Shown piece by piece: positions 56,684 to 64,000 of a stretch of 64,000 bases of DNA (within the stretch, counting starts at the first letter, position 1; the number at the start of each line of letters is the position of its first letter). The notes beneath the pieces are model-generated. The model did not search any database. It was not told the DNA's origin and was given only the letters and a program-made list of their open reading frames with translations. Source of the DNA: Streptomyces yangpuensis (GTDB taxonomy: Bacteria; Actinomycetota; Actinomycetes; Streptomycetales; Streptomycetaceae); contig NZ_LBMK01000002.1 in the NCBI RefSeq assembly GCF_001005295.1, forward strand, positions 1,855,963 to 1,919,962, in the 5' to 3' direction. A program made the translations under genes and the position numbers.

Positions 56684-57010
56684 GGACGCGCTCTTCCTTT
56701 GCGCTCGGCCCCCCGTTCTCGCGTGTCCGGTCCAGGCTAGGTCATCCGTTCCGGAGCCCTCCTCGGCCGACCGGCCGGTTCCGCGGCGCGTACCGCGGCC
56801 ACAACGGGACCGGAACGGGACCGGTCCGGCGGGCCGGACGGCGGCCCCTCGGGAGGCGCGCGGCGGGCCTGTCGGCCGGTGTGCGGGCGGTATCGGGCCT
56901 CCGGGCCGGGCGGGTGCAGGGTCCCCCTGTGCGTGGCCGGCGTCGCGGCGACGGGGACGGCGGGCGTGCCCTCGACGGCTCCCCCGGGGCCCCGCCCCGT
57001 GTGAGGAGAG
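56684..57010. other. Region without a recognised gene
   Basis: About 325 bp, extremely GC-rich. No frame on either strand looks like protein. It must hold the promoter of the deacetylase gene and the 3' end of the DUF2809 transcript. Confidence 0.4.
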
Positions 57011-57451
57011 TCACCGGCCGGTGGAGGCCTCCGGCCGTCGCTTCGCCACCATCGCCGTGTGGAGCAGCCAGCCGCCCGCCGCGCCGACCACGTACCAGAA
57101 CAGGTCCGGTGCGTTGAAGGTGGAGCCGAGTACCAGGCGGGCGGCCGCACTGTACCGGGACAGCTCCGCGGGCAGGGAGCTGAGCTGGAAGACCTCGACG
57201 GCCCAGCTCGCCCCCAGCGCGGTCCCGGCGGCCCGCAGGGGCGTCCACCGCGGCGCGACCAGCACGACCAGGGCCACCAGCAGGACGGTGTACAGCGCGT
57301 CCCCGCCGTACTTCGCCACGCTCCCCGCCGCCACGGCCCGCAGCCCGAGCCCCGCACCGACCGTCACCACGGCCGCGGCGGCCGCCGCCAGACGGATCCG
57401 ACGGGTGACGGGGGCGGCGGCGCTGCCACAGCTTCCGGATATGAAGGTCAC
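57011..57451 (-). CDS. DUF2809 membrane protein
   Basis: 146 residues. Four transmembrane helices (AAAAAAVVTVGAGLGLRAVA; GGDALYTVLLVALVVLVAPR; GTALGASWAVEVFQL; LFWYVVGAAGGWLLHTAMVA). The blocks KYGGDALYTVLLVALV and FQLSSLPAELSRYSAAARLVLGSTFNAPDLFWYVVGA are typical of DUF2809. Unknown function. The GTG start lies behind a weak GGAT box. Confidence 0.88.
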   Translation of the reverse strand: MTFISGSCGSAAAPVTRRIRLAAAAAAVVTVGAGLGLRAVAAGSVAKYGGDALYTVLLVALVVLVAPRWTPLRAAGTALGASWAVEVFQLSSLPAELSRYSAAARLVLGSTFNAPDLFWYVVGAAGGWLLHTAMVAKRRPEASTGR

Positions 57452-57588
57452 GGGGCCATCCTGCCCGAGCCCGCCGCCCGGCCCGCCGCCCGAGCCCACC
57501 GCCCGGCCCGCCGCCCGCCGGCCCATCGGTTTACGCCGTCCTCGGCTCGACCTGCCCGACGCGCCGCAGGCGTCCCTATGATGACCCG

Positions 57589-58023
57589 ATGGCGTCGATC
57601 AAGAACTTCCAAGTCACCTTCGACTGCGCACAACCCGAACGTGTCGCCCGTTTCTGGTGCGAGGTGCTGGGGTACGTCGTGCCGCCGCCGCCCGAGGGGT
57701 ACGGGAGTTGGGACGACTTCGACCACGCGCTGCCGGCCGAGCACCAGGGTTCGGCCTTCGCCTGCGTCGACCCCTCGGGTGTCGGCCCGCGGCTGTTCTT
57801 CCAGCGCGTTCCCGAAGGCAAGGTCGTCAAGAACCGCCTCCACATCGACGTCCGCGTCGGCACCGGACTCGTGGGCGACGAGCGCGTGGCCGCTCTGGAG
57901 GCCGAATGCGCCCGCCTGGTCGCCCTCGGCGCGACGCGCGTGCAGCTGCTCCTCGCGGACGGGATGAACGAGTCCTGCCTCGCGATGCAGGACGTCGAGG
58001 GCAACGAGTTCTGCCTCGACTGA
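57589..58023 (+). CDS. VOC family protein (glyoxalase fold)
   Basis: 144 residues. KNFQVTFDCAQPERVARFWCEVLGYVV, then PRLFFQRVPEGKVVKNRLHIDVRVG (His of the metal site) and SCLAMQDVEGNEFCLD (Glu of the metal site). Similar in order to the VOC protein at 34200-34583, including PEGK/NRLHID. Substrate unknown; single-domain so dimeric. No Shine-Dalgarno-like box near the ATG. Confidence 0.9.
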   Translation: MASIKNFQVTFDCAQPERVARFWCEVLGYVVPPPPEGYGSWDDFDHALPAEHQGSAFACVDPSGVGPRLFFQRVPEGKVVKNRLHIDVRVGTGLVGDERVAALEAECARLVALGATRVQLLLADGMNESCLAMQDVEGNEFCLD

Positions 58024-58049
58024 GGACCGATACGCCGCCGGCCACCTGC

Positions 58050-58619
58050 TCAGGCGTTCGTGATCACCAGCAGGGTGCGGGCGGGGGCCGGGCCCGACAG
58101 GCGGCAGCGGTGCGGGACTTCACCCCGGTGGTGGGCACTCTGGCCGGCGCGCAGCGTCAACGGCTCCTCGCCCTCGACCTCCAGGACCACCTCGCCCTCC
58201 AGGACGTAGAGGAAGTCCTCGCCGGGGTGCTCGAACCAGCCGCGCTCGCCCTGGCCGGGCTCGAAGTGGTGCTCGTACGCCTCCATCAGCGCGCTGCGCC
58301 CGCCCGGGATGAGTACCCGCGCGACCTGCCCCGCGGACTCTTCCACCCGGATGACCTGCGGGTCGCTCTCGTGGCTGACCGCACCCGGGCGCGCGGGCGG
58401 CCTCAGGAAGGTGCCCGGGCTGACTTCCAGGGCCTCCGCGATCCGGTAGATCGAGCTGAGGCTGGGCGTGGTGAGGCCGCGTTCGAGCTGGCTGAGGAAC
58501 GGCTGCGAGAGGCCTGAACGGGCGGCGAGGACGGCCATGGAGACGCCGCTTCGCTTGCGGCAGCTCCGGATCACCCGTCCGACCTCGATCGCCTCCGGCG
58601 TGGGTTCGGGTCGAGACAC
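58050..58619 (-). CDS. XRE-type regulator with cupin domain
   Basis: 189 residues. An XRE helix-turn-helix occupies about 12-68 (EVGRVIRSCRKRSGVSMAVLAARSGLSQPFLSQLERGLTTPSLSSIYRIAEAL) and a cupin_2 barrel about 105-185 (EHHFEPGQGERGWFEHPGEDFLYVLEGEVVLEVEGEE, ending SAHHRGEVPHRCRL). Such regulators respond to a small ligand bound in the barrel, often to control metabolism of amino acids or organosulfur compounds. The divergent ABC/sulfotransferase operon is its likely target, through the palindrome at 58696-58726. GTG is the assumed start; an upstream ATG at 58688 would add 23 unlike residues. Confidence 0.9.
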   Translation of the reverse strand: MSRPEPTPEAIEVGRVIRSCRKRSGVSMAVLAARSGLSQPFLSQLERGLTTPSLSSIYRIAEALEVSPGTFLRPPARPGAVSHESDPQVIRVEESAGQVARVLIPGGRSALMEAYEHHFEPGQGERGWFEHPGEDFLYVLEGEVVLEVEGEEPLTLRAGQSAHHRGEVPHRCRLSGPAPARTLLVITNA

Positions 58620-58695
58620 GCAGGTGAACGTACCCCATCCCCGATCAAGGCCCGGGTGCCCCGGCGAGGTTTCGCACTGCTGCAACATCCCCGTC

Positions 58696-58726
58696 ATAAG
58701 CGTGGTCAATTATTGACCTCACTTAT
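58696..58726. promoter_or_regulatory. 31-bp bipartite palindrome between regulator and ABC operon
   Basis: Inner dyad GGTCAAT-T-ATTGACC (15 bp, perfect) flanked after 3 bases on each side by ATAAG and CTTAT, also perfect complements. It lies 21 bp before the permease start and 77 bp before the regulator start, in an AT-rich island. Each strand carries TTGACC, so it can overlap divergent promoters. Confidence 0.85.
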
Positions 58727-58747
58727 CGACGACCGAGGAGCCGCTCC

Positions 58748-59527
58748 GTGCACGCCACCCCTTCACCGCCCGGCCGGGCCCTCGGCCGACTGGGCCCGGC
58801 CCTGGCGGCGGCAGCCGCCGTGCTCGCGCTCTGGTACCTGCTCGCCCGGTCCGCGGTGGTCGCCCCGGCACTCCTGCCCACCCCCGCCCAGACCCTGGCC
58901 GCGCTCGCCGACAGCGCCCGCAGCGGCATCTTGGCGGCCGACCTCCGCGCCAGCCTGGCCCGCGCCGGACAAGGCTTCGCCCTCGGCGCGCTCATCGGCA
59001 GCGCCCTCGGCTTCGCCACCGGATACCTGCCCAGGCTCTCCGCCGCGGTGACCCCCGTCGTCTCCTTCCTGCGCCCGATCCCCGCCATCGCCCTGGTGCC
59101 GCTCGCGACCGCCTGGTTCGGCATCGGTGAGACCGCCAAGCGCCTCCTCATCGCCTACGCCGTACTCCTCGCCGTATGGCTGTACGTCCACGACGGGGTG
59201 TCCCGGGTCCCGGTCTCCCACCTGCGGGCAGCCAGGACGCTGGGCGCGCCGCTGCACCGCCGGTTCGCCGAGGTGCTGCTGCCCGCCGCCGCGCCCGCCG
59301 TGCTCGCGGCGCTGCGCTACGGCGCCTCCGTGGCCCTGCTCGCCCTGGTGGCAGCCGAGCTGGGCGGGGCCGACAGCGGCCTGGCGTACCGGCTCCAGGT
59401 CGACGGCCAGTTCCTCCGCGTGGACCGGATGTTCGCCGGGCTCCTCGTGCTCGGGCTGCTCGGCGTGGCCGTGGACCTCGTACTCGCCTCGGCCGGCCGC
59501 CGGTTCGCGCACTGGAGCACCTCATGA
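58748..59527 (+). CDS. ABC transporter permease, SsuC/TauC type
   Basis: 259 residues, about six transmembrane helices. The binding-protein-dependent transport signature is LRAARTLGAPLHRRFAEVLLPAAAPAVLAALRYG (EAA loop with conserved Gly). Upstream helices LGPALAAAAAVLALWYLLAR and AVTPVVSFLRPIPAIALVPLATAWFGIGE are typical of nitrate/sulfonate/taurine permeases. GTG start follows GAGGAG by 8 bases. First gene of a four-gene operon; overlaps the ATPase gene by 4 bp. Confidence 0.92.
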   Translation: MHATPSPPGRALGRLGPALAAAAAVLALWYLLARSAVVAPALLPTPAQTLAALADSARSGILAADLRASLARAGQGFALGALIGSALGFATGYLPRLSAAVTPVVSFLRPIPAIALVPLATAWFGIGETAKRLLIAYAVLLAVWLYVHDGVSRVPVSHLRAARTLGAPLHRRFAEVLLPAAAPAVLAALRYGASVALLALVAAELGGADSGLAYRLQVDGQFLRVDRMFAGLLVLGLLGVAVDLVLASAGRRFAHWSTS

Positions 59528-60240
59528 GCCTGGCAGTACGACTGGAAGGACTGTCCGTCCGCTACGGAGCCGCCCCCGTCCTGGACCGTACGGACCTGGA
59601 ACTCCCCGCCGGGTCGTTCACCGCCCTGCTCGGGCCGAGCGGATGCGGCAAGTCGACGGTCCTCGGCGCCGTCGCGGGCTTCGTACCTCCCGCCACCGGG
59701 CAGGTGACGGCGGGCTCCCGACCCGTGCACGGGCCCGGCCCGGACCGGGGCGTGGTCTTCCAGCACTACGCGCTCTTCCCCTGGCGCACCGCACGCGGGA
59801 ACGTCGAGTTCGCCCTCAAACGGCTCGGGCTGCCGCGTGCGGAACGCCGCCGACGCGCCCTGGAGGCACTCGCCGAAGTCGGCCTCGCCGACGGCACCGA
59901 CAAGTACCCGGTGCAGTTGTCGGGCGGCATGCAGCAGCGCGTGGCGCTGGCGCGCGCCCTGGCCGCCGAGCCCGAAGTGCTGCTCATGGACGAGCCGTTC
60001 GGTGCGCTGGACACCATGACCAGGGCCCGTATGCAGCGCCTGCTGCGCGAGCTGTGGCAACGCCGGGGCACCACCGTCCTGTTCGTCACCCACGACATCG
60101 ACGAGGCCCTGGCCCTCGCCCAGCGGGTCGTGGTCCTCGGCGGCAGCCCCGGCCGGGTGCTCGCCGACCACGCCGTCCCCGAGGGCCCTCCCGACCCGGA
60201 GCTGCGCTCGCTCGTGGCACGCCACCTCGGCTCGGACTGA
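59524..60240 (+). CDS. ABC transporter ATPase, SsuB/TauB type
   Basis: 238 residues. GPSGCGKST (Walker A, about 36-44), VVFQHYALFPWRTARGN (Q-loop), SGGMQQRVALARALA (signature), VLLMDEPFGALDTMTRARMQ (Walker B, D-loop) and THDIDEALALAQRVVVL (H-loop). FGALDTMTR is typical of nitrate/sulfonate importer ATPases. Translationally coupled to the permease (ATGA overlap). Confidence 0.95.
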   Translation: MSLAVRLEGLSVRYGAAPVLDRTDLELPAGSFTALLGPSGCGKSTVLGAVAGFVPPATGQVTAGSRPVHGPGPDRGVVFQHYALFPWRTARGNVEFALKRLGLPRAERRRRALEALAEVGLADGTDKYPVQLSGGMQQRVALARALAAEPEVLLMDEPFGALDTMTRARMQRLLRELWQRRGTTVLFVTHDIDEALALAQRVVVLGGSPGRVLADHAVPEGPPDPELRSLVARHLGSD

Positions 60241-60293
60241 GCCGCGGCTCCCTGCTCTTGTCTCTGTCTCCGTCCCCGGAAGGACATTCCTCG

Positions 60294-61313
60294 ATGCCCA
60301 GACCCCGCGTGGCCGTCGCCCTGCTCGTGGCGGCCCTGCTCAGCACGCTCGTCGCGGCCTGCGCCGACGCCCCGGGACCCGTGAACGGCCCGCCGAACGG
60401 CGGCGGAAAGGGCGGCCGTCCGGCCGTCTCCGTCGTCGGCAGCGACCACCTCGGCGGAGCCCCCGTCCACGTCGCCCACGAACACGGACTCTGGGCCGCC
60501 GAAGGCATCGACGCCACCGTCACCACCCAGCCCACCGGGCGGGACGCCCTCAACGCAGTCCTCGGCGGCCAGGCACAGCTCGGCATCGTCGGCGACCTGC
60601 CCGCCGTGACGGCGGCGCTGGGCGGACGCGACCTGCGGATCATCGCCGACCTGTCCCGGTTCTCCGACTGGCGCCTGCTCACCCGAACCGACCGGGCGAT
60701 CACCGACTTCGCCGCCCTCAAGGGCCGCAAGGTCGGCGTCCCCCAGGGCACGAACGTCGAGTACGCCCTGTCGCGGATGCTCGACTCCGCACAGCTGACC
60801 GCAGCCGACGTGACCGTCGTCAATCTCGCCCCGAACCAGGTCACTTCGGCACTGGCCCGCGGCGACATCGATGCCGGCCTCACCTTCCCCAGCTTCTACG
60901 AGGCCGCGCGCACCGCGCTCGGCGAGCGCTACGCGGAGCTCCCCTTCACCGGATACACCGCACGCACCCTGCTGGTCGCGGGCCCGAAGACCAGCGACGA
61001 GACCTCCGCCGCCGTCCTGCGCACCGTACTGCGCGCCCAGCGTGAGATCGCCGACGACCCGGCCCGCGCACGGAAGGCCGTCGTCGCCCAGTCCAAGGGC
61101 GCACTCCAGGCCGGCTACGTCGACGCGTACCAGCCCCGCTACACCTACGGCGCGACCCTCTCACCCGACCTGCCGGACCAGTTGGCGGAGGAGGCCGCCT
61201 GGGCCAAGGCCGCTCAGGGCCTGCCCGGCGCAGCCGACCGCGCGTCACTGCAGCGGTACCTGAACCCCGGCCCCCTGACGGCTGTCGACCCGGCCGCCGT
61301 CACCGTTCGCTGA
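60294..61313 (+). CDS. ABC transporter substrate-binding lipoprotein, SsuA type
   Basis: 339 residues. Signal peptide with lipobox LVAAC (Cys about 23), then SVVGSDHLGGAPVHVAHEHGLWAAEGIDATV, typical of the SsuA/NrtA/NMT1-like binding proteins, with GQAQLGIVGDLPAVTAALGG and GVPQGTNVEYALSRML. The start follows GGAAGGAC. Binds the imported compound outside the cell. Together with the SsuB/SsuC-type genes it forms a complete importer; sulfonates, sulfate esters or similar are the most likely cargo, inferred from the neighbouring sulfotransferase. Confidence 0.93.
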   Translation: MPRPRVAVALLVAALLSTLVAACADAPGPVNGPPNGGGKGGRPAVSVVGSDHLGGAPVHVAHEHGLWAAEGIDATVTTQPTGRDALNAVLGGQAQLGIVGDLPAVTAALGGRDLRIIADLSRFSDWRLLTRTDRAITDFAALKGRKVGVPQGTNVEYALSRMLDSAQLTAADVTVVNLAPNQVTSALARGDIDAGLTFPSFYEAARTALGERYAELPFTGYTARTLLVAGPKTSDETSAAVLRTVLRAQREIADDPARARKAVVAQSKGALQAGYVDAYQPRYTYGATLSPDLPDQLAEEAAWAKAAQGLPGAADRASLQRYLNPGPLTAVDPAAVTVR

Positions 61314-61360
61314 CACCCCACCCCACCCCACCCCACCCGACCCACGAGGAGACCGAACCC

Positions 61361-62482
61361 ATGACCGTCGACCAGAACACCCTGCGCCGCCGCGGCGTCG
61401 GCCTGATCGCCCACGACCCCGAGCGCAGCCACGGCGGCTACACCCTCTACACGCCGATCACCAGCGCCGGCGAGATCCACCTCGTGGACATCGAGGGCCG
61501 TGCCGTCCACACCTGGAACTCCCCGCACCCGCCCGGCCGTCAGGCGCAGCTCCTGCCGAACGGCAACCTCTTCTACGCGGCCAAGGACACCATGAGCCCG
61601 ACACTCTTCCCCATCTGGGACGTCTACCACGGCGGCATCTTCCAGGAACTGGCACCCGACTCCACGGTCGTCCGCGAGGTTCGTCACCCCTTCCACCACC
61701 ACGACGCCTCGCTCCTGCGCAACGGCAACCTCGTCATCACCGTGGTCGAACCCCTCGACCCGGCCGACGCGGCTCGCATCCGCGGCGGCATCCCCGGTTC
61801 CGAGGCACCGGGCGGGGTGATCTACGGCGACGTCGTGTACGAACTGACGTGGGACGGGCAGGAGGTGTGGCGCTGGGCCGCCATCGACCACCTCGACCCC
61901 GAGGACTTCCCGCTCGACCCGCACTTCGCCCGCGAGCACTGGCCCATGGCCAACACCGTCAACGAGAGCGCCGACGGCTCCATCGTCCTGGGCTTCCGCA
62001 GCGCGTCCTCCGCCGTGGCCGTCGACCGCGCGGACGGATCCGTACGATGGCACATCGGCCCCGACGTCCTGGCACAGCAGCACCACCCCCACGAACTGCC
62101 CGGCGGCACCATTCTCGTTTTCGACAACGGCACCTACCGCGACACCACCTCCGTGCCCTACTCGCGGGTACTGGAGCTGGACCCGCGCACCGGCAAGGAG
62201 GTGTGGTCCTACCAGGACCACCCGCCGCAGAACTTCTACAGCCCGTACATGTCGAGCGCCCAGCGCCTGCCCAACGGCAACACCTTCATCGCCGAGGGGT
62301 CCTTCGGACGGCTCTTCGAGGTCACGCCCGGCGGCGACGTGGTGTGGGAGTTCGTGGTCCCGCAGTTCCGCTCGTTCGGCGACGGGGTGGGCCTGGAGTC
62401 CTCGGCGGGCGCTCAGAACTCCGTCTTCCGCGCCTACCGCTACTCCGCCGACGAGATTCCCTGGCTGCACGTGACGGCCTGA
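61361..62482 (+). CDS. Arylsulfate sulfotransferase-like protein
   Basis: 373 residues with no signal peptide. The ASST beta-propeller pattern is visible: GYTLYTPITSAGEIHLVDIEGRAVHTWN, then repeated blade ends LLPNGNLF, LLRNGNLVI, LPGGTILVFDNG and LPNGNTFIAEGSFGRLFEV. His-rich loops (HPFHHHDASL; QQHHPHELPG) supply candidates for the covalent sulfo-His. ASSTs move sulfate from one phenol to another without PAPS. It ends the regulator/ABC operon, so it may act on the imported organosulfur compound in the cytoplasm. CCCCA repeats lie just before it, and AGGAG 7 bases before the ATG. Bacterial ASSTs are usually periplasmic; the cytoplasmic form is unusual. Confidence 0.85.
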   Translation: MTVDQNTLRRRGVGLIAHDPERSHGGYTLYTPITSAGEIHLVDIEGRAVHTWNSPHPPGRQAQLLPNGNLFYAAKDTMSPTLFPIWDVYHGGIFQELAPDSTVVREVRHPFHHHDASLLRNGNLVITVVEPLDPADAARIRGGIPGSEAPGGVIYGDVVYELTWDGQEVWRWAAIDHLDPEDFPLDPHFAREHWPMANTVNESADGSIVLGFRSASSAVAVDRADGSVRWHIGPDVLAQQHHPHELPGGTILVFDNGTYRDTTSVPYSRVLELDPRTGKEVWSYQDHPPQNFYSPYMSSAQRLPNGNTFIAEGSFGRLFEVTPGGDVVWEFVVPQFRSFGDGVGLESSAGAQNSVFRAYRYSADEIPWLHVTA

Positions 62483-62594
62483 CCCCCCGTACGGCGAGGA
62501 GTAGGCCGGCGGGCGGCAGCCGCCTTCGCCCGCGAGGCGGATCGTGCAGGTCAGGCCGCCGGGAGCCGGCCGGACCGACTCGGCGTTCGTCAGC

Positions 62595-63506
62595 TCACCT
62601 CGTCCCATGCCGGCACAACGAGACGGCAGTCCGGCAGGCACATGATCCGCCGGACAGAACCCGACCCCCGTACGGTGGCCAGTCCACGATCCGTACGGCC
62701 GCGCCGGCTGCTTCGCTGCCCCGGCAGTGTGCGTGGTGCCTGAGGGCGATGCCGTCCAGGTCGAGATGGGCCGCGAAAGCGGGGTGGGCCGCCAGCCGCT
62801 GTGCGTAGGACCACAGGCGGGGGTGGTCGGTGATGCGGTACACCGCCTCGGCGTCCAGGTGCCAGCGGTGCACCGTGTCCAGCTGCACCAGCGTCACCCA
62901 AACCTGCACGTCGGCCGCGGTGAGGTGACCGCCCAGCAGGTGCTCGGTCGAGGTCAGCCGCCGCTCCAGGGAACCCAGTCCGCGCAGCAGCGTGGCGAGC
63001 GCGTCGTCGCGGGCCGCCACGCCGGCACCGGCCCGGCCGGCGCGCTGCGCGGCGACGTTGATTCCCCGGTCGCAGAGCCTGCCGATCTCCTCGATGCGTG
63101 CGTCGGCGCCCTGGGGATGGAGATCCGGTCCGGTGGAGGCCCCGAACCGCCGGGTCAGGTCCTGAACGATGTCCGGGGCGTGCGTGCTGACGATCCGCCC
63201 GGTCCAGTCGTCGCTGAGGACCGGCGCCAGTGCCGGTCCGGGATACAGGTGCGCACTGGCCTCGTACAGCGGGCGCAGCGCGACGTACCCGCCGTCGGGT
63301 GCGTCGGGTACGGCGGGCAGCAACGTCACCGGGAGGACGTCCTGTAGGCCGAGCAGGCTGTGGGTGACGGCGATCCGCAGACTGCTCGGACAGGACGGCG
63401 TCAGGTGCAGCCGGTAGCGGTGCGGAACGGCCGGGAAGCCGCTGCGCGCGTCACGGCCGATCCTGCTCCGGAAGGGCGGCACGGCGTTCGGGTGCGTGGC
63501 GGACAT
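62595..63506 (-). CDS. Glutathionyl-hydroquinone-reductase-like (GST family) protein
   Basis: 303 residues. Thioredoxin-like N-terminal domain with the candidate active Cys39 in LTPSCPSSLRIAVTHSLLGL, and a helical GST C-domain with GASTGPDLHPQGADARIEEIGRLCDRGINVAA, DDALATLLRGLGSLERRL and GHLTAADVQVWVTLVQLDTVHRW. This is the YqjG/Xi-class pattern, which reduces glutathionyl-hydroquinones. Streptomycetes lack glutathione, so the thiol here is probably mycothiol. AGGGAG precedes the ATG. A short leader peptide gene lies 124 bp upstream. Confidence 0.88.
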   Translation of the reverse strand: MSATHPNAVPPFRSRIGRDARSGFPAVPHRYRLHLTPSCPSSLRIAVTHSLLGLQDVLPVTLLPAVPDAPDGGYVALRPLYEASAHLYPGPALAPVLSDDWTGRIVSTHAPDIVQDLTRRFGASTGPDLHPQGADARIEEIGRLCDRGINVAAQRAGRAGAGVAARDDALATLLRGLGSLERRLTSTEHLLGGHLTAADVQVWVTLVQLDTVHRWHLDAEAVYRITDHPRLWSYAQRLAAHPAFAAHLDLDGIALRHHAHCRGSEAAGAAVRIVDWPPYGGRVLSGGSCACRTAVSLCRHGTR

Positions 63507-63630
63507 GAGTCTCCCTGGGATCGCGGGGATTGCTCGGTCACGGACGTACGACGACGGGCCGCGACGCATACGACGCGGCCGGGCCCGGCGGGTGTGAGCG
63601 GTGCGTGCGCGCGGTGCGTGCGCGCGACGG

Positions 63631-63789
63631 TCAACGGCGGACGGGCGCGGGGCCGCCGTGGTGCAGGGGATACGCCGCGCTGCACACACGGAGCAGGTCG
63701 ATGTGGCGGCGGGAGGTCAGGAGCGGCAGCGGCAGGGAGGCGGCGGCGGGTACGCCGTCGGTCCCGCGGCCAGGCGCTGAACACCCCAT
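63631..63789 (-). CDS. Small putative leader peptide of sulfur-regulated type
   Basis: 52 residues. The C-terminal part LLTSRRHIDLLRVCSAAYPLH matches the actinobacterial putative leader peptides (LTxRxHxDLxRxxSA) found before cys/ssu genes. Cys codons lie at positions 3 and near 36. The ATG has no Shine-Dalgarno; it follows a TA-rich promoter-like stretch directly, implying a leaderless start. Stalling or failure at Cys codons could control the downstream GST-like gene by attenuation; the intervening 124 bp are GC-rich and can fold. Confidence 0.7.
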   Translation of the reverse strand: MGCSAPGRGTDGVPAAASLPLPLLTSRRHIDLLRVCSAAYPLHHGGPAPVRR

Positions 63790-63793
63790 AATT

Positions 63794-63812
63794 TCCTACC
63801 ACTTCACTAGGA
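63794..63812 (-). promoter_or_regulatory. TCCTA-N9-TAGGA dyad before the leader peptide
   Basis: Perfect 5-bp inverted repeat in an AT-rich island only 5 bp upstream of the leader ATG. Likely promoter/operator of the sulfur-linked gene. Confidence 0.5.
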
Positions 63813-63873
63813 TTCGCTGACTGGAGTGTCGATCCGCGCTCGGGCGCTGTCAAGGGGCCTGGTGGAGTACCGG

Positions 63874-64000
63874 TCAGCTCTTCACCAGGAGGCCGCGGCT
63901 GCGCAGGACGTAGCGTTCGATCGGGCTGAAGATGAGCAGGTCGATGGCGATGCCGACGACGAGGATGAGGATGATCGCGAGGAAGACGCCGGGCAGGTCG
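63874..64000 (-). CDS. ABC transporter permease, SsuC type, C-terminus (cut by window edge)
   Basis: 41 C-terminal residues: DLPGVFLAIILILVVGIAIDLLIFSPIERYVLRSRGLLVKS. The last transmembrane helix plus the basic ER-YVLRSRG end is typical of SsuC/NrtB/TauC permeases. It belongs to a second importer, read leftward, upstream of the leader-peptide/GST unit. The rest lies beyond the window. Confidence 0.85.
   Translation of the reverse strand, partial: DLPGVFLAIILILVVGIAIDLLIFSPIERYVLRSRGLLVKS

Overview
This is a high-GC actinobacterial segment, almost certainly from a Streptomyces chromosome. Evidence: strong G/C at third codon positions; mycothione reductase (the mycothiol counterpart of glutathione reductase); many small families typical of streptomycetes (DUF5133, DUF6286, DUF6343, DUF6381, DUF6479, AmaP/Asp23 clusters); several SpoIIE-type PP2C phosphatases; lipobox lipoproteins; GNNT/GGGTAC-like promoters. 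I see no rRNA, tRNA, CRISPR array or intact transposase. Many gene scraps (3' ends, 5' ends, internal deletions, frameshifts) sit between intact genes, which suggests an accessory chromosome-arm region undergoing decay.

Layout. 0-2.5 kb: C-terminus of a rifampicin phosphotransferase-like enzyme, a secreted SH3-like protein, a DUF6479 protein and a CBM48 protein. 2.7-7 kb: two divergent Asp23/AmaP envelope-stress operons. The rightward one starts with an ECF sigma factor and continues into a protein carrying an exact H-x3-C-x2-C anti-sigma (ZAS) motif joined to an Asp23-like region. 7-20 kb: a BrkB-type membrane protein, small membrane proteins beside a TetR regulator, mycothione reductase, DhaK without DhaL, a PP2C phosphatase, a zinc alcohol dehydrogenase and a GlsB membrane protein. 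20-26 kb: an isochorismatase-like hydrolase, an N-acetylglutaminylglutamine-type amidotransferase (osmolyte synthesis) and an S9 peptidase. 26-38 kb: small stress-type proteins, degraded SDR genes, an SDR/MerR divergon, an alpha/beta hydrolase, a TPR protein, a ribosome-inactivating-protein homologue, a CYP152 peroxygenase, a CBS protein, and a phage-holin-like/DUF3618 pair preceded by a wrecked BrkB copy.

38-47 kb: glpF and glpK separated by a 14-bp minisatellite, a frameshifted ABC-F gene with a leader peptide, a lipoprotein class E sortase and a PAS/GAF/PP2C phosphatase. 47-58 kb: a CYP107-like P450, a zinc-ribbon protein, an FAD monooxygenase, a third PP2C, an ABC exporter with a divergent TetR gene and a perfect operator, a polysaccharide deacetylase, DUF2809 and a VOC protein. 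58-64 kb: a likely organosulfur locus. An XRE-cupin regulator faces an SsuBC/SsuA-like ABC operon ending in an arylsulfotransferase across a 31-bp bipartite palindrome. A glutathionyl-hydroquinone-reductase-like gene follows a short leader peptide of the kind found upstream of sulfur genes, and a second SsuC-like permease runs off the right edge.

Unifying themes are envelope, osmotic and redox stress, with phosphatase-type signalling, plus sulfur scavenging at the right end. The best candidates for an under-described system are the ECF sigma/ZAS-Asp23 operon (5.26-6.97 kb) and the regulator/ABC/arylsulfotransferase locus (58-64 kb).
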